DNA of 64,000 nucleotides from Aquitalea magnusonii (GCF_003202035.1 NZ_QJKC01000003.1:62001-126000), one strand, 5' to 3'. Shown: positions 19,661 to 28,669, counted from the stretch's first letter. Program-made: numbers and translations. The notes: generated from the sequence alone by a model not told the origin.

Positions 19661-21166
19661 TCAGCTGCGCTCGATCTCCGGCTGCTTGTCGCCGTACATC
19701 TTGCGGTCGGCCACATCCAGCAATTCCTCGATCAGCATGCCGTCCTCGGGATAGTAGGCGATGCCGATGCTCACCCCCAGCCGGATGCTGTGGCCATCCA
19801 CTTCGTAGGGCTGCTGGATGGCATGCTTGAGCCGTTCCACCACCCGGTCGGCCTCGCGGTTGGACTCGACATCCTCCATCAGCAGGACAAACTCGTCCCC
19901 GCCCAGCCGCGCCACGGTGTCCTCGCTGCGCATGATGGCGAGGATGCGGGCCGCAATCAGCTGCAGGACCTTGTCCCCGGTGGCATGACCATAGCTGTCA
20001 TTGACCGGCTTGAAGCGGTCCATGTCCAGAAACAGCACCGCCAGCCGCTTGCCATTGCGGTTCAGCCGCGAAATGGCATGTTGCAGCCGGTCGTAAAACA
20101 GGTTGCGATTGGCCAGACCGGTCAGCCGGTCGTGATTGGCCAGATAGAACAGGTGGCTTTCCCGCCGCTGCTGCTTGGACAACAGGCCGCGGTAAAAGCG
20201 CAGGGCCACGGCCAGCAGCAGCAACAGCAGCAAGGACTGGCAGAAAATCACGCTGCGTTCGAAACCGCTGAGCAGAAACCAGCCCAGCTGCCAGTCCAGT
20301 CGCAAATCCAGCGTCTGTGCTTCGCTGCCCAGGGTCCGCTCCAGCTGCAGTCGCGGAAAACCCAGCGTACTCAGCCAGCCATGCGCCTGGCCGGGGATAT
20401 CGACATAAGCCGCCGCCGTTGGCGGCTGGCCGTGCTGGCGCAGGCTCAGCCGCATGCCGGCCGGCAGCGTGGTGTCGGCCGGGCGCAGATAATCGGAACG
20501 CAGCACCAGCGCGACAAACTGTTCCGGCGGGCGGCCCTGCAACAGCAGGGCATTGTCGTTCAGTGGTTGCAACAGCACATGGCCGCGATAGCCTTCACGC
20601 AGCAAGAAGGGGGCGGACATGCTGGCGCGACCGCTGCGCAGTGCCTGCTGCAAGGGCTGTTGCAGCTGGGGATCATGCTTGATGTCGGCACCCAGCAGGG
20701 GGCGCACGGCCTGCGTCAGGGGCTGGATGGACTCTATCGGGTAGTAGTCGGGCCAGGCCGGCAAGGGATAGCGGGGGGCCAGGCTGCCGGCGGCATAGGC
20801 ATGCAGGCGGAAATCGCTGCCCCAGCGCGCGGCCATCTGTTTGCTCCAGTCTGGCAATTGCTGCTGGCTGACGCGGCGGATGCGCTCCAGCGACACCATC
20901 TGCGGGTAACGCGCGGCCATCTGCCGCACGAAGAGCTGCTCTTGTTCGGCATGCTGATGGTCCAGCATGGCAAAGGCGGCATAGCTGTCGAGTATGGTGT
21001 CGTTGACCTGCAGCTTTTGCGTCAGCTGCTCGGACAGCCGTGTGGCGAGCAGATCGAACTCTTGCTCGGCGCTCAGCACCGCCCGGCTGAGGAAGGCCAT
21101 GGAGATCAAGGCACTCAACACGAACCAGAGCAGGGTACAAGCCAGGGTGGCGAGTTTGATCCGCAT
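19661..21166 (-). CDS. membrane diguanylate cyclase with periplasmic sensor
   Basis: A 501-residue protein that should make cyclic di-GMP. A first membrane helix (about 8-28), a periplasmic sensor of some 250 residues that is CHASE-like (LFVRQMAARYPQMVSLERIRRVS), a second membrane helix (about 300-320) and a C-terminal GGDEF domain with an intact active site GGDEF (422-426). The inhibitory I-site RSED (413-416) is at the correct five-residue spacing, so product inhibition is expected. No clear ribosome site precedes the ATG. It follows the LytTR gene by 170 bp on the same strand and could be read with it. Confidence 0.9.
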   Translation of the reverse strand: MRIKLATLACTLLWFVLSALISMAFLSRAVLSAEQEFDLLATRLSEQLTQKLQVNDTILDSYAAFAMLDHQHAEQEQLFVRQMAARYPQMVSLERIRRVSQQQLPDWSKQMAARWGSDFRLHAYAAGSLAPRYPLPAWPDYYPIESIQPLTQAVRPLLGADIKHDPQLQQPLQQALRSGRASMSAPFLLREGYRGHVLLQPLNDNALLLQGRPPEQFVALVLRSDYLRPADTTLPAGMRLSLRQHGQPPTAAAYVDIPGQAHGWLSTLGFPRLQLERTLGSEAQTLDLRLDWQLGWFLLSGFERSVIFCQSLLLLLLLAVALRFYRGLLSKQQRRESHLFYLANHDRLTGLANRNLFYDRLQHAISRLNRNGKRLAVLFLDMDRFKPVNDSYGHATGDKVLQLIAARILAIMRSEDTVARLGGDEFVLLMEDVESNREADRVVERLKHAIQQPYEVDGHSIRLGVSIGIAYYPEDGMLIEELLDVADRKMYGDKQPEIERS

Positions 21167-21310
21167 GGGCAGCTGCTGGAGGGGAGAAAAACAGTGATTC
21201 TATAGAAGGCGTGGCGGCCTGGGCGGCACAAACCGCCGCAAAGCGGCCTGTTAAGTAATTTCACTTAACCCAAATTGCCGCCAATGGCAAGGGATCGCGG
21301 CAGCTGTCTA

Positions 21311-21346
21311 AACCAGCTGCTTAACCAGCTGCTTAACTAGCTGCTT
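21311..21346. repeat. 12-bp tandem repeat, three units
   Basis: AACCAGCTGCTT occurs exactly at 21311-21322 and 21323-21334 and with one change (AACTAGCTGCTT) at 21335-21346. The last unit carries the TAG stop of the LytTR gene, so unit number changes would alter or keep its C-terminus in frame. Confidence 0.85.
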
Positions 21347-22071
21347 ATCTGGCGCAGGCTGGCGCGGATGGCGGGCAGCTGGCGGCGGCTGACTGCCAGT
21401 GGCTGGGTAATGCCGCGCAAGCGCACGGCCCAGAGTTCTTCATCGGCATTGCCGGTGCGCAGCAGTTCCTGCAGCGCATGGCGCATCACCAGACAATTGC
21501 GGTGGATGCGCAATACGCTGTCGCCCAGCCGCTGTTCCAGTGCCACCAGCGACTCATCCAGCAGGTATTCGCCGTCAGCGGTGACCAGGCTGACGTATTT
21601 CTGCTCGGCCTTGAGATAGCGCACTTCGCTGAAGGGGATGGTGAGCAGGCGGTCGCGGTGGCGCACGCTGAAATGGGCTTCGATGGCGGGCTTGCCGCCA
21701 CAGCGGCGTGCGGCCTTGTCCAGCGCCTGGCGCAGGCGCTCCAGCCTGACCGGCTTGAGCAGGTAGTCGGCGGCATCCAGTTCGAAGGCATCGACCGCAT
21801 AGTGTTCGTGAGCGGTGGTGAAGATCAGTTGCGGTGGCAGCGGGCGCTGGCGCAGGCGCCGCGCCAGCTCCACGCCATTGATGCCGGGCATGGAAATATC
21901 CAGCAGCAGCACATCGGCGGCATGCCGCTCCAGCCAGTCGCTGGCGGCTGCGGCATCACCCAGCGCGGCCACGGCGCTGCCACCGCACTGCGCCACCAGT
22001 GCCACCATGCGTTCGCGGGCCAGCGGCTCATCGTCCACCACCAGTACCCGCAGCCGCTCTACAGTACCCAT
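21337..22071 (-). CDS. LytTR-family response regulator (AlgR/LytT type)
   Basis: A 244-residue regulator: receiver domain (about 7-120) with acidic VVDDEP, phosphoacceptor Asp58 in LLLDISMPG and a conserved Lys in LLKPVRL, then a LytTR DNA-binding domain (about 140-240) with HFSVRHRDRLLTIPFSEVRYLKAEQKYVSL and the closing RQLPAIRASLRQI. Such proteins bind direct repeats and control extracellular functions. The start overlaps the end of the receiver-TPR gene by 13 bp, showing translational coupling. No histidine kinase is adjacent. Confidence 0.92.
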   Translation of the reverse strand: MGTVERLRVLVVDDEPLARERMVALVAQCGGSAVAALGDAAAASDWLERHAADVLLLDISMPGINGVELARRLRQRPLPPQLIFTTAHEHYAVDAFELDAADYLLKPVRLERLRQALDKAARRCGGKPAIEAHFSVRHRDRLLTIPFSEVRYLKAEQKYVSLVTADGEYLLDESLVALEQRLGDSVLRIHRNCLVMRHALQELLRTGNADEELWAVRLRGITQPLAVSRRQLPAIRASLRQISS

Positions 22072-23771
22072 TGCGGTTTGCCCAGCTTTTCCACCAGCTG
22101 CCGCCAGGCGCGGAGGATTTTCTGAAACTTGTTGTTGGCCGGGGCCAGCGTGCGCACTTGCACCAGCATGTCGTAGGCCCGCCGCATATGGCTTTCATGC
22201 CAGCCATGGCCATGCACATAGGCCATGGTGGCATTGGCCAGGTTAAGCATGACCTGCACATTGTGCGGCATTTCCTCGTGCGCCTTGACGAAGCGCTCGA
22301 TGGCCTGGTCGAAGCGGCCGGCCTGGGCTTCGCGCACCGCCTGGTTGTTCAGCTCCAGCACCGACTGCACATTTTCGGCAATCAGCTGGCGGCCCATTTC
22401 CCCCAGCCCCATTTCGTCGAACAGGCCGCCGATGGAGGACAGCAGTTCTTCGTTGTCGTGGTTGTTGCGCACCAGGTCGCGCATGGCGGCATTGCCACTG
22501 TCCTGCCTGCCCTGGGCAAAACAGGCACGGGCGAACTCCATTTGCGCATCGGCCGGCAGGTTTTCGCTCAGCTTCTGGTAGCCGGCCTCGGCCTCGGCCA
22601 GCAGCGCGCGGGCCTTGTCACGATTGCCCAGCTTGCCTTGCAACTGGCTGTCGATGACGGTACACATCCATTCGCCGGCTTCGTTGTAGCGGTAGTCACG
22701 GCGCAGATTGCCCAGGGTGCGGGCGGCGGTGCCGGTTTCCCCCCGCGCCATCTGCACCCGCGCCAGCATGGCGTAATGGGTGGGGCTGCGGTGCCAGGTG
22801 TACTTGGCGATATTGAGGGTTTCTTCGCTGGCGGCCTCGGCGGTTTCCAGATCCTTGTTCAGCAGTGCCACCTCGGCCAGCTGCTTTTGTCGCCGCAACA
22901 CCACCGGCGACAGGGTGGTGGCTTTTTCCAGGGTGTTTTGCGCGCCCGGCAGGTTGTGGTGAATGCGATGCAGCTTGGCCAGCCAGTCGTAGGCTTCCAT
23001 CACCCTTTCGTTGTCGGTGAGCACTTCCTCGAACAGCAGGCGCGCCTCGTCATAGGATTTCAGCCCGGTGAGCGACTTGGCCAGCCCCAGCTTGGCCCAG
23101 GCCAGCGGCTTGAGACGCAGCACTTCCATATACAGGTTGCGCGCGGTGTCGAAGTCGCCGATTTTTTGCGCCAGCGAGCCTTTGAGCTTCATGAAATCGA
23201 GGGTGAATTCGCCACGCTGGCTGATCTTGCGGCTACAGGCATCGATGGCAGCCAGGTACTCGTGGCGCATGATGGCTTCGTCCACCACGCGGAAAGCCTC
23301 GCGCCGGCGCATGGCTTTTTCCAGGCGCTGGCTGAGCACTTCGCCGGTAAAGGGCTTGAGCAGATAGTCGTCCGGCGCCAGCTCGGCGGCGGAAATCACC
23401 CTCTGCGAGCGGCGCTCGCCGGTGACGATCATGAACACGCAGGACTGCTTGATCAGATTGCGTTCCTTCACCTCTTCAAACAGGTAGAGGCCATCGTAAC
23501 CATTGCCCAGGTCGTAGTCGCACAGCACCACGTCGAACTCGAACTTGGCCATCTTGGCCAGCGCATCGCCGGCCTTGCTGGCGTATTCGACCTTGTCGGC
23601 CCCAAACGAGGCCAGGGTCATGGCCAGTGCGCGCTGCATCTCCGGCAGGCTGTCGATGATCAGGAACAGGCGGCTGGCGTACGGGTCCTCGTAGGGCTTG
23701 CGTCCCGATTCGGCATCCCCCTGCCCTGCGGTCAGGCTCTGGTAGCTGGTGGAAGGGTACATATCATTCAT
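22059..23771 (-). CDS. receiver-domain protein with TPR repeats
   Basis: A 570-residue protein: an N-terminal CheY-like receiver (about 30-150; LFLIIDSLPEMQRAL, phosphoacceptor Asp in VVLCDYDLGNGYDG, Lys in YLLKPFTGE) followed by a long all-helical TPR region to the C-terminus (for example FDTARNLYMEVLRLKPLAWAKLGLAK and SYDEARLLFEEVL). No output DNA-binding or enzyme domain is seen; it should work by protein contact. The usual two adjacent acidic residues are reduced to one (IID-S). I use ATG 23771; an in-frame TTG at 23789 is possible. It lies 31 bp behind uvrD and overlaps the LytTR gene. Confidence 0.85.
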   Translation of the reverse strand: MNDMYPSTSYQSLTAGQGDAESGRKPYEDPYASRLFLIIDSLPEMQRALAMTLASFGADKVEYASKAGDALAKMAKFEFDVVLCDYDLGNGYDGLYLFEEVKERNLIKQSCVFMIVTGERRSQRVISAAELAPDDYLLKPFTGEVLSQRLEKAMRRREAFRVVDEAIMRHEYLAAIDACSRKISQRGEFTLDFMKLKGSLAQKIGDFDTARNLYMEVLRLKPLAWAKLGLAKSLTGLKSYDEARLLFEEVLTDNERVMEAYDWLAKLHRIHHNLPGAQNTLEKATTLSPVVLRRQKQLAEVALLNKDLETAEAASEETLNIAKYTWHRSPTHYAMLARVQMARGETGTAARTLGNLRRDYRYNEAGEWMCTVIDSQLQGKLGNRDKARALLAEAEAGYQKLSENLPADAQMEFARACFAQGRQDSGNAAMRDLVRNNHDNEELLSSIGGLFDEMGLGEMGRQLIAENVQSVLELNNQAVREAQAGRFDQAIERFVKAHEEMPHNVQVMLNLANATMAYVHGHGWHESHMRRAYDMLVQVRTLAPANNKFQKILRAWRQLVEKLGKPQWVL

Positions 23772-23802
23772 GGCGTCATCATCGGCCAACCCGGATGGAA
23801 TG

Positions 23803-25959
23803 TCATTGTTCGGCGGTCAGCTTGGCATAACGCAAATCCAGCCACTTCAGCCCGTGCTCGGCAAAATTGATCTGCAAGCGCAAATCGCTGCCGCTGCCCT
23901 CGGCATTGATCACCACGCCGGAACCGAACTTGGCGTGACTGACGCTCTGACCGATGCGGTAACCCGGCAATGGGGCCGCCGGTGCCGCCGGCACAGCCAC
24001 CTCGTCCAGCCAGGGAGCGCGGCGATGGGTGTTTTGCGGCACAGGTTTCACTGTAGCAGACAGTACGCGGACCAGCTCGGCCGGAATTTCCTCGACAAAG
24101 CGCGAGCGGATCGGGTAGCGGCTCTGGCCATGCAGCATGCGGCTCTGGGCGCAGGACAGATACAGGCGCTTGCGGGCGCGGGTGACCGCCACATACATCA
24201 GCCGGCGCTCTTCTTCCAGACCCTTGCTGTCGTTCATGCTGTTTTCGTGCGGGAACAGGCCCTCTTCCAGCCCGGAGACAAACACCGCGTCGAACTCCAG
24301 ACCCTTGGCCGCATGCACGGTCATCAGTTGCAGCGCGTCCTCGCCGGCTTCGGCCTGATGCTCGCCGGCTTCCAGGCTGGCGGCGCTGAGGAATTCGACA
24401 ATGGCCTGCTCGGCGGCATCCGGGAAGAAACCGGCGGCGGCATTGATCAGTTCGTCCAGGTTGGCCAGCCGTTCCTCGCCCTCTTTCTTGTCCTGCTCAT
24501 ACATGGCACGCAGGCCGGAATGATCGATGATCAGGCTGACGGTTTCCGCCAGCGTCATGCCCTCGGCCTTGGCGCGCAAGGCTTCGATCAGCAGCACGAA
24601 TTCGCCCAGCTTGGCCGCGCTACGGCCGCCGCCGGCAGCGCAGCAGGCCTGCCACAGGGTGACGCCCTGCTCGCGGCTGATGGCTTGCAGGTTTTCCACG
24701 GTACGGGCGCCGATGCCGCGCGCCGGTACATTGATGACGCGCAAGAGGGCATTGTCGTCGTCCGGATTGCTGACCAGGCGCAGATAGGCCAGCGCATGCT
24801 TGACTTCCAGTCTTTCGAAAAAGCGCAGGCCGCCGTAAATGCGGTAGGGCAGCTGGGCATTGACCAGCACATGTTCCAGCACCCGCGACTGGGCATTGGA
24901 GCGATAGAGGATGGCCATGTCGGACAGATTCATGCCTTCGCGCTGCAGGCTCTTGACCTCGTCGATGATGAACTGCGCCTCATCGCCATCGGAATAGGCT
25001 TCGTACAGGCGGATCTGCTCGCCCTCGCCGGCATCGGTCCACAGATTCTTGCCCAGGCGGCCGTCATTGCGCTCGATCAGGGCATTGGCCGCGTTCAGGA
25101 TGGTGCCGACCGAGCGGTAGTTCTGTTCCAGCCGCACCGGCTCGGCCACCTGGAAGTCGGTCAGCAGCGCACGCATATTGCCCACTTCCGCACCGCGGAA
25201 GGCGTAGATGGACTGGTCGTCGTCGCCCACGGCAAACAGCACATTGTGCTCGCCGGACAACAGCTTGAGCCAGGCGTATTGCAGGCGGTTGGTATCCTGG
25301 AACTCGTCCACCAGGATATGGCGGAAGCGGCCCTGGTAGTGGGCGCGCAAGGCGGCATTGGCCTGCAGCAGCTCGTAGCTGCGCAACAGCAGTTCGGCGA
25401 AATCCACCACGCCTTCGCGGCGGCACTGGGCGTCGTAGGCGGCATACAGCTCGTGCAGCTTGGCTTCGTAGGGTGTCAGCGGTGGCGGCAGGCGCTCGGC
25501 ACGCACGCCGGCTTCCTTGCTGCCATTGATAAAGCTCTGTACCGCCCGCGGCGGGTATTTTTCGTCCGACAGCTCCATGCTTTTCAGCAGGCGCTTGATG
25601 GCAGCCTGCTGGTCGGCCGAATCGAGAATCTGGAAAGTCTGCGGCAGGCCGGCATCGCGGTAATGGGCGCGCAGAAAGCGGTTGCACAGGCCATGGAAGG
25701 TGCCGATCCACATGGTGCGCACATTCACCGGCACCATGGAGCCCAGGCGGGTGTGCATTTCGCGGGCGGCCTTGTTGGTGAAAGTCACCGCCAGCACGCC
25801 AGCCGGATTCACCTGCCCGGTGGCAATCAGCCAGGCGATGCGGGTGGTCAGCACCCGTGTCTTGCCACTGCCGGCTCCGGCCAGCACCAGCGCACTCTTG
25901 GCAGGCCAGGTGACGGCTCGCAGTTGTTCGTTGTTCAGTCCGGCTAACAGCTCACTCAT
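23803..25959 (-). CDS. uvrD: DNA helicase II UvrD
   Basis: A 718-residue superfamily 1A 3'-5' helicase for nucleotide-excision and mismatch repair. Motifs in order: Walker A GAGSGKT (28-34), VTFTNKAAREM (Ia), VDEFQDTN (II), GDDDQSIYAFRGA (III), LEQNYRS (IV), MTVHAAKGLEFDAVFVSGLEEGLFPH (V) and VAVTRARKRLYL (VI). The C-terminal Tudor-like SVSHAKFGSGVVINAEG favours UvrD over Rep. The ATG at 25959 begins the conserved MSELLAGLNNEQ. It heads a run of minus-strand genes with two response regulators close behind. Confidence 0.96.
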   Translation of the reverse strand: MSELLAGLNNEQLRAVTWPAKSALVLAGAGSGKTRVLTTRIAWLIATGQVNPAGVLAVTFTNKAAREMHTRLGSMVPVNVRTMWIGTFHGLCNRFLRAHYRDAGLPQTFQILDSADQQAAIKRLLKSMELSDEKYPPRAVQSFINGSKEAGVRAERLPPPLTPYEAKLHELYAAYDAQCRREGVVDFAELLLRSYELLQANAALRAHYQGRFRHILVDEFQDTNRLQYAWLKLLSGEHNVLFAVGDDDQSIYAFRGAEVGNMRALLTDFQVAEPVRLEQNYRSVGTILNAANALIERNDGRLGKNLWTDAGEGEQIRLYEAYSDGDEAQFIIDEVKSLQREGMNLSDMAILYRSNAQSRVLEHVLVNAQLPYRIYGGLRFFERLEVKHALAYLRLVSNPDDDNALLRVINVPARGIGARTVENLQAISREQGVTLWQACCAAGGGRSAAKLGEFVLLIEALRAKAEGMTLAETVSLIIDHSGLRAMYEQDKKEGEERLANLDELINAAAGFFPDAAEQAIVEFLSAASLEAGEHQAEAGEDALQLMTVHAAKGLEFDAVFVSGLEEGLFPHENSMNDSKGLEEERRLMYVAVTRARKRLYLSCAQSRMLHGQSRYPIRSRFVEEIPAELVRVLSATVKPVPQNTHRRAPWLDEVAVPAAPAAPLPGYRIGQSVSHAKFGSGVVINAEGSGSDLRLQINFAEHGLKWLDLRYAKLTAEQ

Positions 25960-26133
25960 GGCAGGCGTTTCTTCAAGGCTTGATCGAAGGGGCCATTTTA
26001 CACCAGCTGGGCACGCCGCCGGGGCTGTCACACGATTGTCGCGGCGGCCTGCTGCAATGGGCGGGCAGATGCCAGCCCTTGCCCGTCTGTTAAGCTGACG
26101 ATAAATTCTGTTAAAAAAATCTTTAGACTGCCC

Positions 26134-26910
26134 ATGTGCTCACGCCTGCTGTTGCTGTTTGTACTCCTGTGCGGCCATCCGGCCATGGCCAGCACATTGC
26201 TCGCCTATACCGAGGAATTGCCACCGCTGAACTTTCTGCAGCATGACAAGGTCAGCGGTTTTTCCAGCGAGTTGTTGCAGGCCATGGCCGACAAGGCCGC
26301 CATCCCGCTCAGCCTGCAGCTGCTGCCCTGGGCGCGCGCTTATGCCATGACACAGTCCACCCCCGGCAGCTTGCTGTTCAGCACGGTACGTACGCCGGAG
26401 CGGGAAAACCTGTTCCGCTGGGTAGGCCCGATCAGCCCGCGGCGCATCTATCTGTACCGGCTGGCAGGGCGCAGGGACATTCAGTTGCACAGCATCGAAC
26501 AGCTGCGACAGCTGCGCACCAGCACCCTGTTCGAGTCCGCCACGCAAAAGCGGCTGCTGGAACTGGGTTTGCGCATCGGCCAGGAACAGGACAGCGGCCG
26601 CAGCGATGCGGTGAATCTGGGCAAGCTGCAGCTGGGGCGCGTCGATCTGGTGGCCATGCTGGACTGGGCCATGGCCTGGCAACTGCAGCAGGCTGGGCTG
26701 GATGCCCATCTGGTGCAGCCCGTGGCCCTGCTGGATGACGCGCGCCAGTACTGGTATGCCTTGAACCGGCAAACCCCGGACGACACGGTCAGGCGCTTGC
26801 AGGCCGCGCTGGATGCGCTGGAGCAAAGTGGCTACACCGAACGCCTGCGCCAGAAATACATGGGCCGGGACAAGGTCCCGGCCCATATTGCCGATTTCAC
26901 CGTGCACTGA
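26134..26910 (+). CDS. periplasmic transporter-substrate-binding-domain protein
   Basis: A 258-residue exported protein (signal about 1-19, ending HPAMA) of the SBP_bac_3 fold: YTEELPPLNFLQHDKVSGFSSELLQAMADKA, SLQLLPWARAYAMTQSTPGSLLFSTVRTPERENLFRWVGP and a C-terminal RRLQAALDALEQSGYTERLRQKY. Members bind amino acids or small acids for ABC importers, or act as sensors. No permease or ATPase gene is near, so it may supply a remote transporter or do something else. ATG at 26134; upstream 170 bp to uvrD, divergent. Confidence 0.85.
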   Translation: MCSRLLLLFVLLCGHPAMASTLLAYTEELPPLNFLQHDKVSGFSSELLQAMADKAAIPLSLQLLPWARAYAMTQSTPGSLLFSTVRTPERENLFRWVGPISPRRIYLYRLAGRRDIQLHSIEQLRQLRTSTLFESATQKRLLELGLRIGQEQDSGRSDAVNLGKLQLGRVDLVAMLDWAMAWQLQQAGLDAHLVQPVALLDDARQYWYALNRQTPDDTVRRLQAALDALEQSGYTERLRQKYMGRDKVPAHIADFTVH

Positions 26911-26951
26911 AGCAGCAGCCAGACCTGCCTGGCACAGGCCGCTGCGCCGGC

Positions 26952-27179
26952 CTAGACATAGGTATTGATGGTATGGCCAAGCGTGCTGAGGCTGTCGCCA
27001 ACCGCGCTCAGTCCATTCCCCAGCGCCGAGCCGGTGGCACTGCTGCCGGCCAGCAGACCATGGCCGATTGCCGTGGCCACACCTGCCACATCGCCGACCA
27101 CGGCCTGTACATCACGTCGCAACACCCCGTAGGCAGACAAGGGGGGTGTCGATGCGGCTACGCCATTGATTGTGCTCAT
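26952..27179 (-). CDS. 75-residue Gly/Ala/Ser-rich protein of unknown function
   Basis: Starts MSTINGVAASTPPLS and continues with a near-unbroken run of small residues and spaced hydrophobics (DVAGVATAIGHGLLAG, LGNGLSAVGDSLSTLG). I do not recognise a family. The ribosome site GGGGAGAAGGAC directly before the ATG is very strong, which argues for a real gene. No Cys, no clear signal peptide, few charges: the pattern suggests an amphipathic or membrane-active peptide, or a phasin-like or bacteriocin-like protein, but this is guesswork. Convergent with the binding-protein gene, 41 bp apart. Confidence 0.65.
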   Translation of the reverse strand: MSTINGVAASTPPLSAYGVLRRDVQAVVGDVAGVATAIGHGLLAGSSATGSALGNGLSAVGDSLSTLGHTINTYV

Positions 27180-27372
27180 GTCCTTCTCCCCATCGCGTTT
27201 TTTTACATGTTCTGATGCCAGACCGGCCGGCATGTAAATTTACGTTATGCCGCGTTAAGGATAACGGCCATGCGCTTTACATTTTCTTACCTTACTTTCT
27301 GCTCGCTAACCGCAATTAACCATTCAGCCCAATAGAATCAGAGGAGTCATACCAACCATAGAGAGGGCCAAA

Positions 27373-28062
27373 GTGAAAACCATGTTTATTCATGTCCGGG
27401 CTTATCTTTTATTGACAGGATTGATCAGCGGCTGTGCTTCATCACCGCAAAATCTGGTCACGGCACCAGTACATATCCGGCCGCAATATACCCCGGTGGC
27501 GCTGGAAGACAGCCCCGGCTCGATTTACCAGCCAAACAGGGCCATGTTGCTATTTGAAGAGCCGATTGCCAGCCATGTGGGCGATGCTCTGAAAATCAAT
27601 ATCGCCGAGAATCTTTCCTCCAGCAATAATGCCAACACCACCACCAACCGGACCTCTTCCATTTCCGAATCCGGTCCTGGCGCGCTCTCTTCCATGGGGG
27701 GCTTGCTCAAGGAAATATTTGATTACAACGGCAAGGCCAGTGGCAGCAACAGCCTGAAAGGCATTGGCCAGGTCAGCAATAGCAACCAGATCAGTGGCAG
27801 CCTGATGGTGTCGGTCACCGATGTATTACCCAATGGCTATATGGCCATTGCCGGGGAAAAAGCCGTGGCCGCCAGTGGCAATACCACGATATTGCGTTTC
27901 TCCGGCGTGGTGAACAAACGCGATATCAAGGTGGGCAATGTGGTGTCATCGTCTGATGTGGGTGATGCACGCATCGAGCAGGTGGTGAACGGGGTGGCCA
28001 GCGATGTGGCTTCGCGCACCGATGCCCAGCGCTTTTTCGCCGGACTGATCAATTTCTGGTAG
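27373..28062 (+). CDS. FlgH-like flagellar L-ring lipoprotein, isolated
   Basis: A 229-residue lipoprotein of FlgH family length. Signal with lipobox ISGC (Cys21); then PQYTPVALEDSPGSIYQPNRAMLLFEEPIASHVGDALKINIAENLSSS, the L-ring signature of SLF and VGD-TI.IxE elements, and a C-terminal region LRFSGVVNKRDIKVGNVVSSSDVGDARIE and FFAGLINFW, also FlgH-like. Normally flgH sits between flgG and flgI; none are here. It starts with GTG (27373) after GAGAGGG six bases upstream; ATG at 27382 is the alternative. GC content is visibly lower than in neighbours. The gene is intact, so it is either a moved flgH or a second copy with a new role. Confidence 0.82.
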   Translation: MKTMFIHVRAYLLLTGLISGCASSPQNLVTAPVHIRPQYTPVALEDSPGSIYQPNRAMLLFEEPIASHVGDALKINIAENLSSSNNANTTTNRTSSISESGPGALSSMGGLLKEIFDYNGKASGSNSLKGIGQVSNSNQISGSLMVSVTDVLPNGYMAIAGEKAVAASGNTTILRFSGVVNKRDIKVGNVVSSSDVGDARIEQVVNGVASDVASRTDAQRFFAGLINFW

Positions 28063-28669
28063 CCGCAGCGGCGCGCTTCGCTACATCTTGTTCAAAGTGG
28101 CTGGCCTCGTCGCCACCGCTTGCAGCATTCTGCCACTGCGCCATGCTATCGCTGGCAAACATCTTCAGCAGCAGCGGCGACAGCTTGTGGCCGGTACTGC
28201 TCCACTTGTCATAGGCCATGCCGTCCAGCCGGTAGGCGGCATTGGCCAATACCTTGCCGTTTTTCTTCAGCAGCAAATTGATGTCAGTGATATAGGGACG
28301 CAATTCATCGCTGAACAGTGGTGAACCCCATTGCGTCAATACCGTGTAATAGAGCGTTGCCTCACAAGCCGACGGTATATTACCTGGCGCATAAATACGG
28401 CTTTCTATTTCCCGCCCCCGTAACTGCTTTTGCAATTCCGGAATGAAATCCGCAACAATCACATTGGCATTCAATTCGATACAGATATCGTGCAACTCCT
28501 CATGCGGGTGCACCATGCCATTGGTGCTGGTATTGGGTGCCATATTGGCCACCGATGTGACGGCAGTGCTGGCCAATTGCACACCCGCCACCAGCGGTGA
28601 GGTAATCAGGCTGCATGCGCTCAAAGACAGTGCAGCAGATGCCATAAGATAGCGCCACAGATCATTCAC
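28049..28669 (-). CDS. lipoprotein, Sbal_3080-like
   Basis: A 206-residue lipoprotein with lipobox LSAC (Cys19) after a short signal. The body contains EELHDICIELNANVIVADFIPELQKQLRGREIESRIY and YYTVLTQWGSPLFSDELRPYITDINLLLKKNG, resembling the poorly known Sbal_3080 family. It starts with GTG at 28669; an ATG eight codons later is possible but would shorten the signal. Its 3' end overlaps the convergent flgH-like gene by 14 bp. The family name is from memory of motifs and should be treated as tentative. Confidence 0.7.
   Translation of the reverse strand: MNDLWRYLMASAALSLSACSLITSPLVAGVQLASTAVTSVANMAPNTSTNGMVHPHEELHDICIELNANVIVADFIPELQKQLRGREIESRIYAPGNIPSACEATLYYTVLTQWGSPLFSDELRPYITDINLLLKKNGKVLANAAYRLDGMAYDKWSSTGHKLSPLLLKMFASDSMAQWQNAASGGDEASHFEQDVAKRAAAATRN

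Noticed and set aside
22059-23789. Starting the REC-TPR protein at the TTG at 23789.
   Set aside because: An ATG lies six codons later and no good ribosome site favours the TTG; the extra residues (MADDDA) are not conserved in any pattern I recognise.
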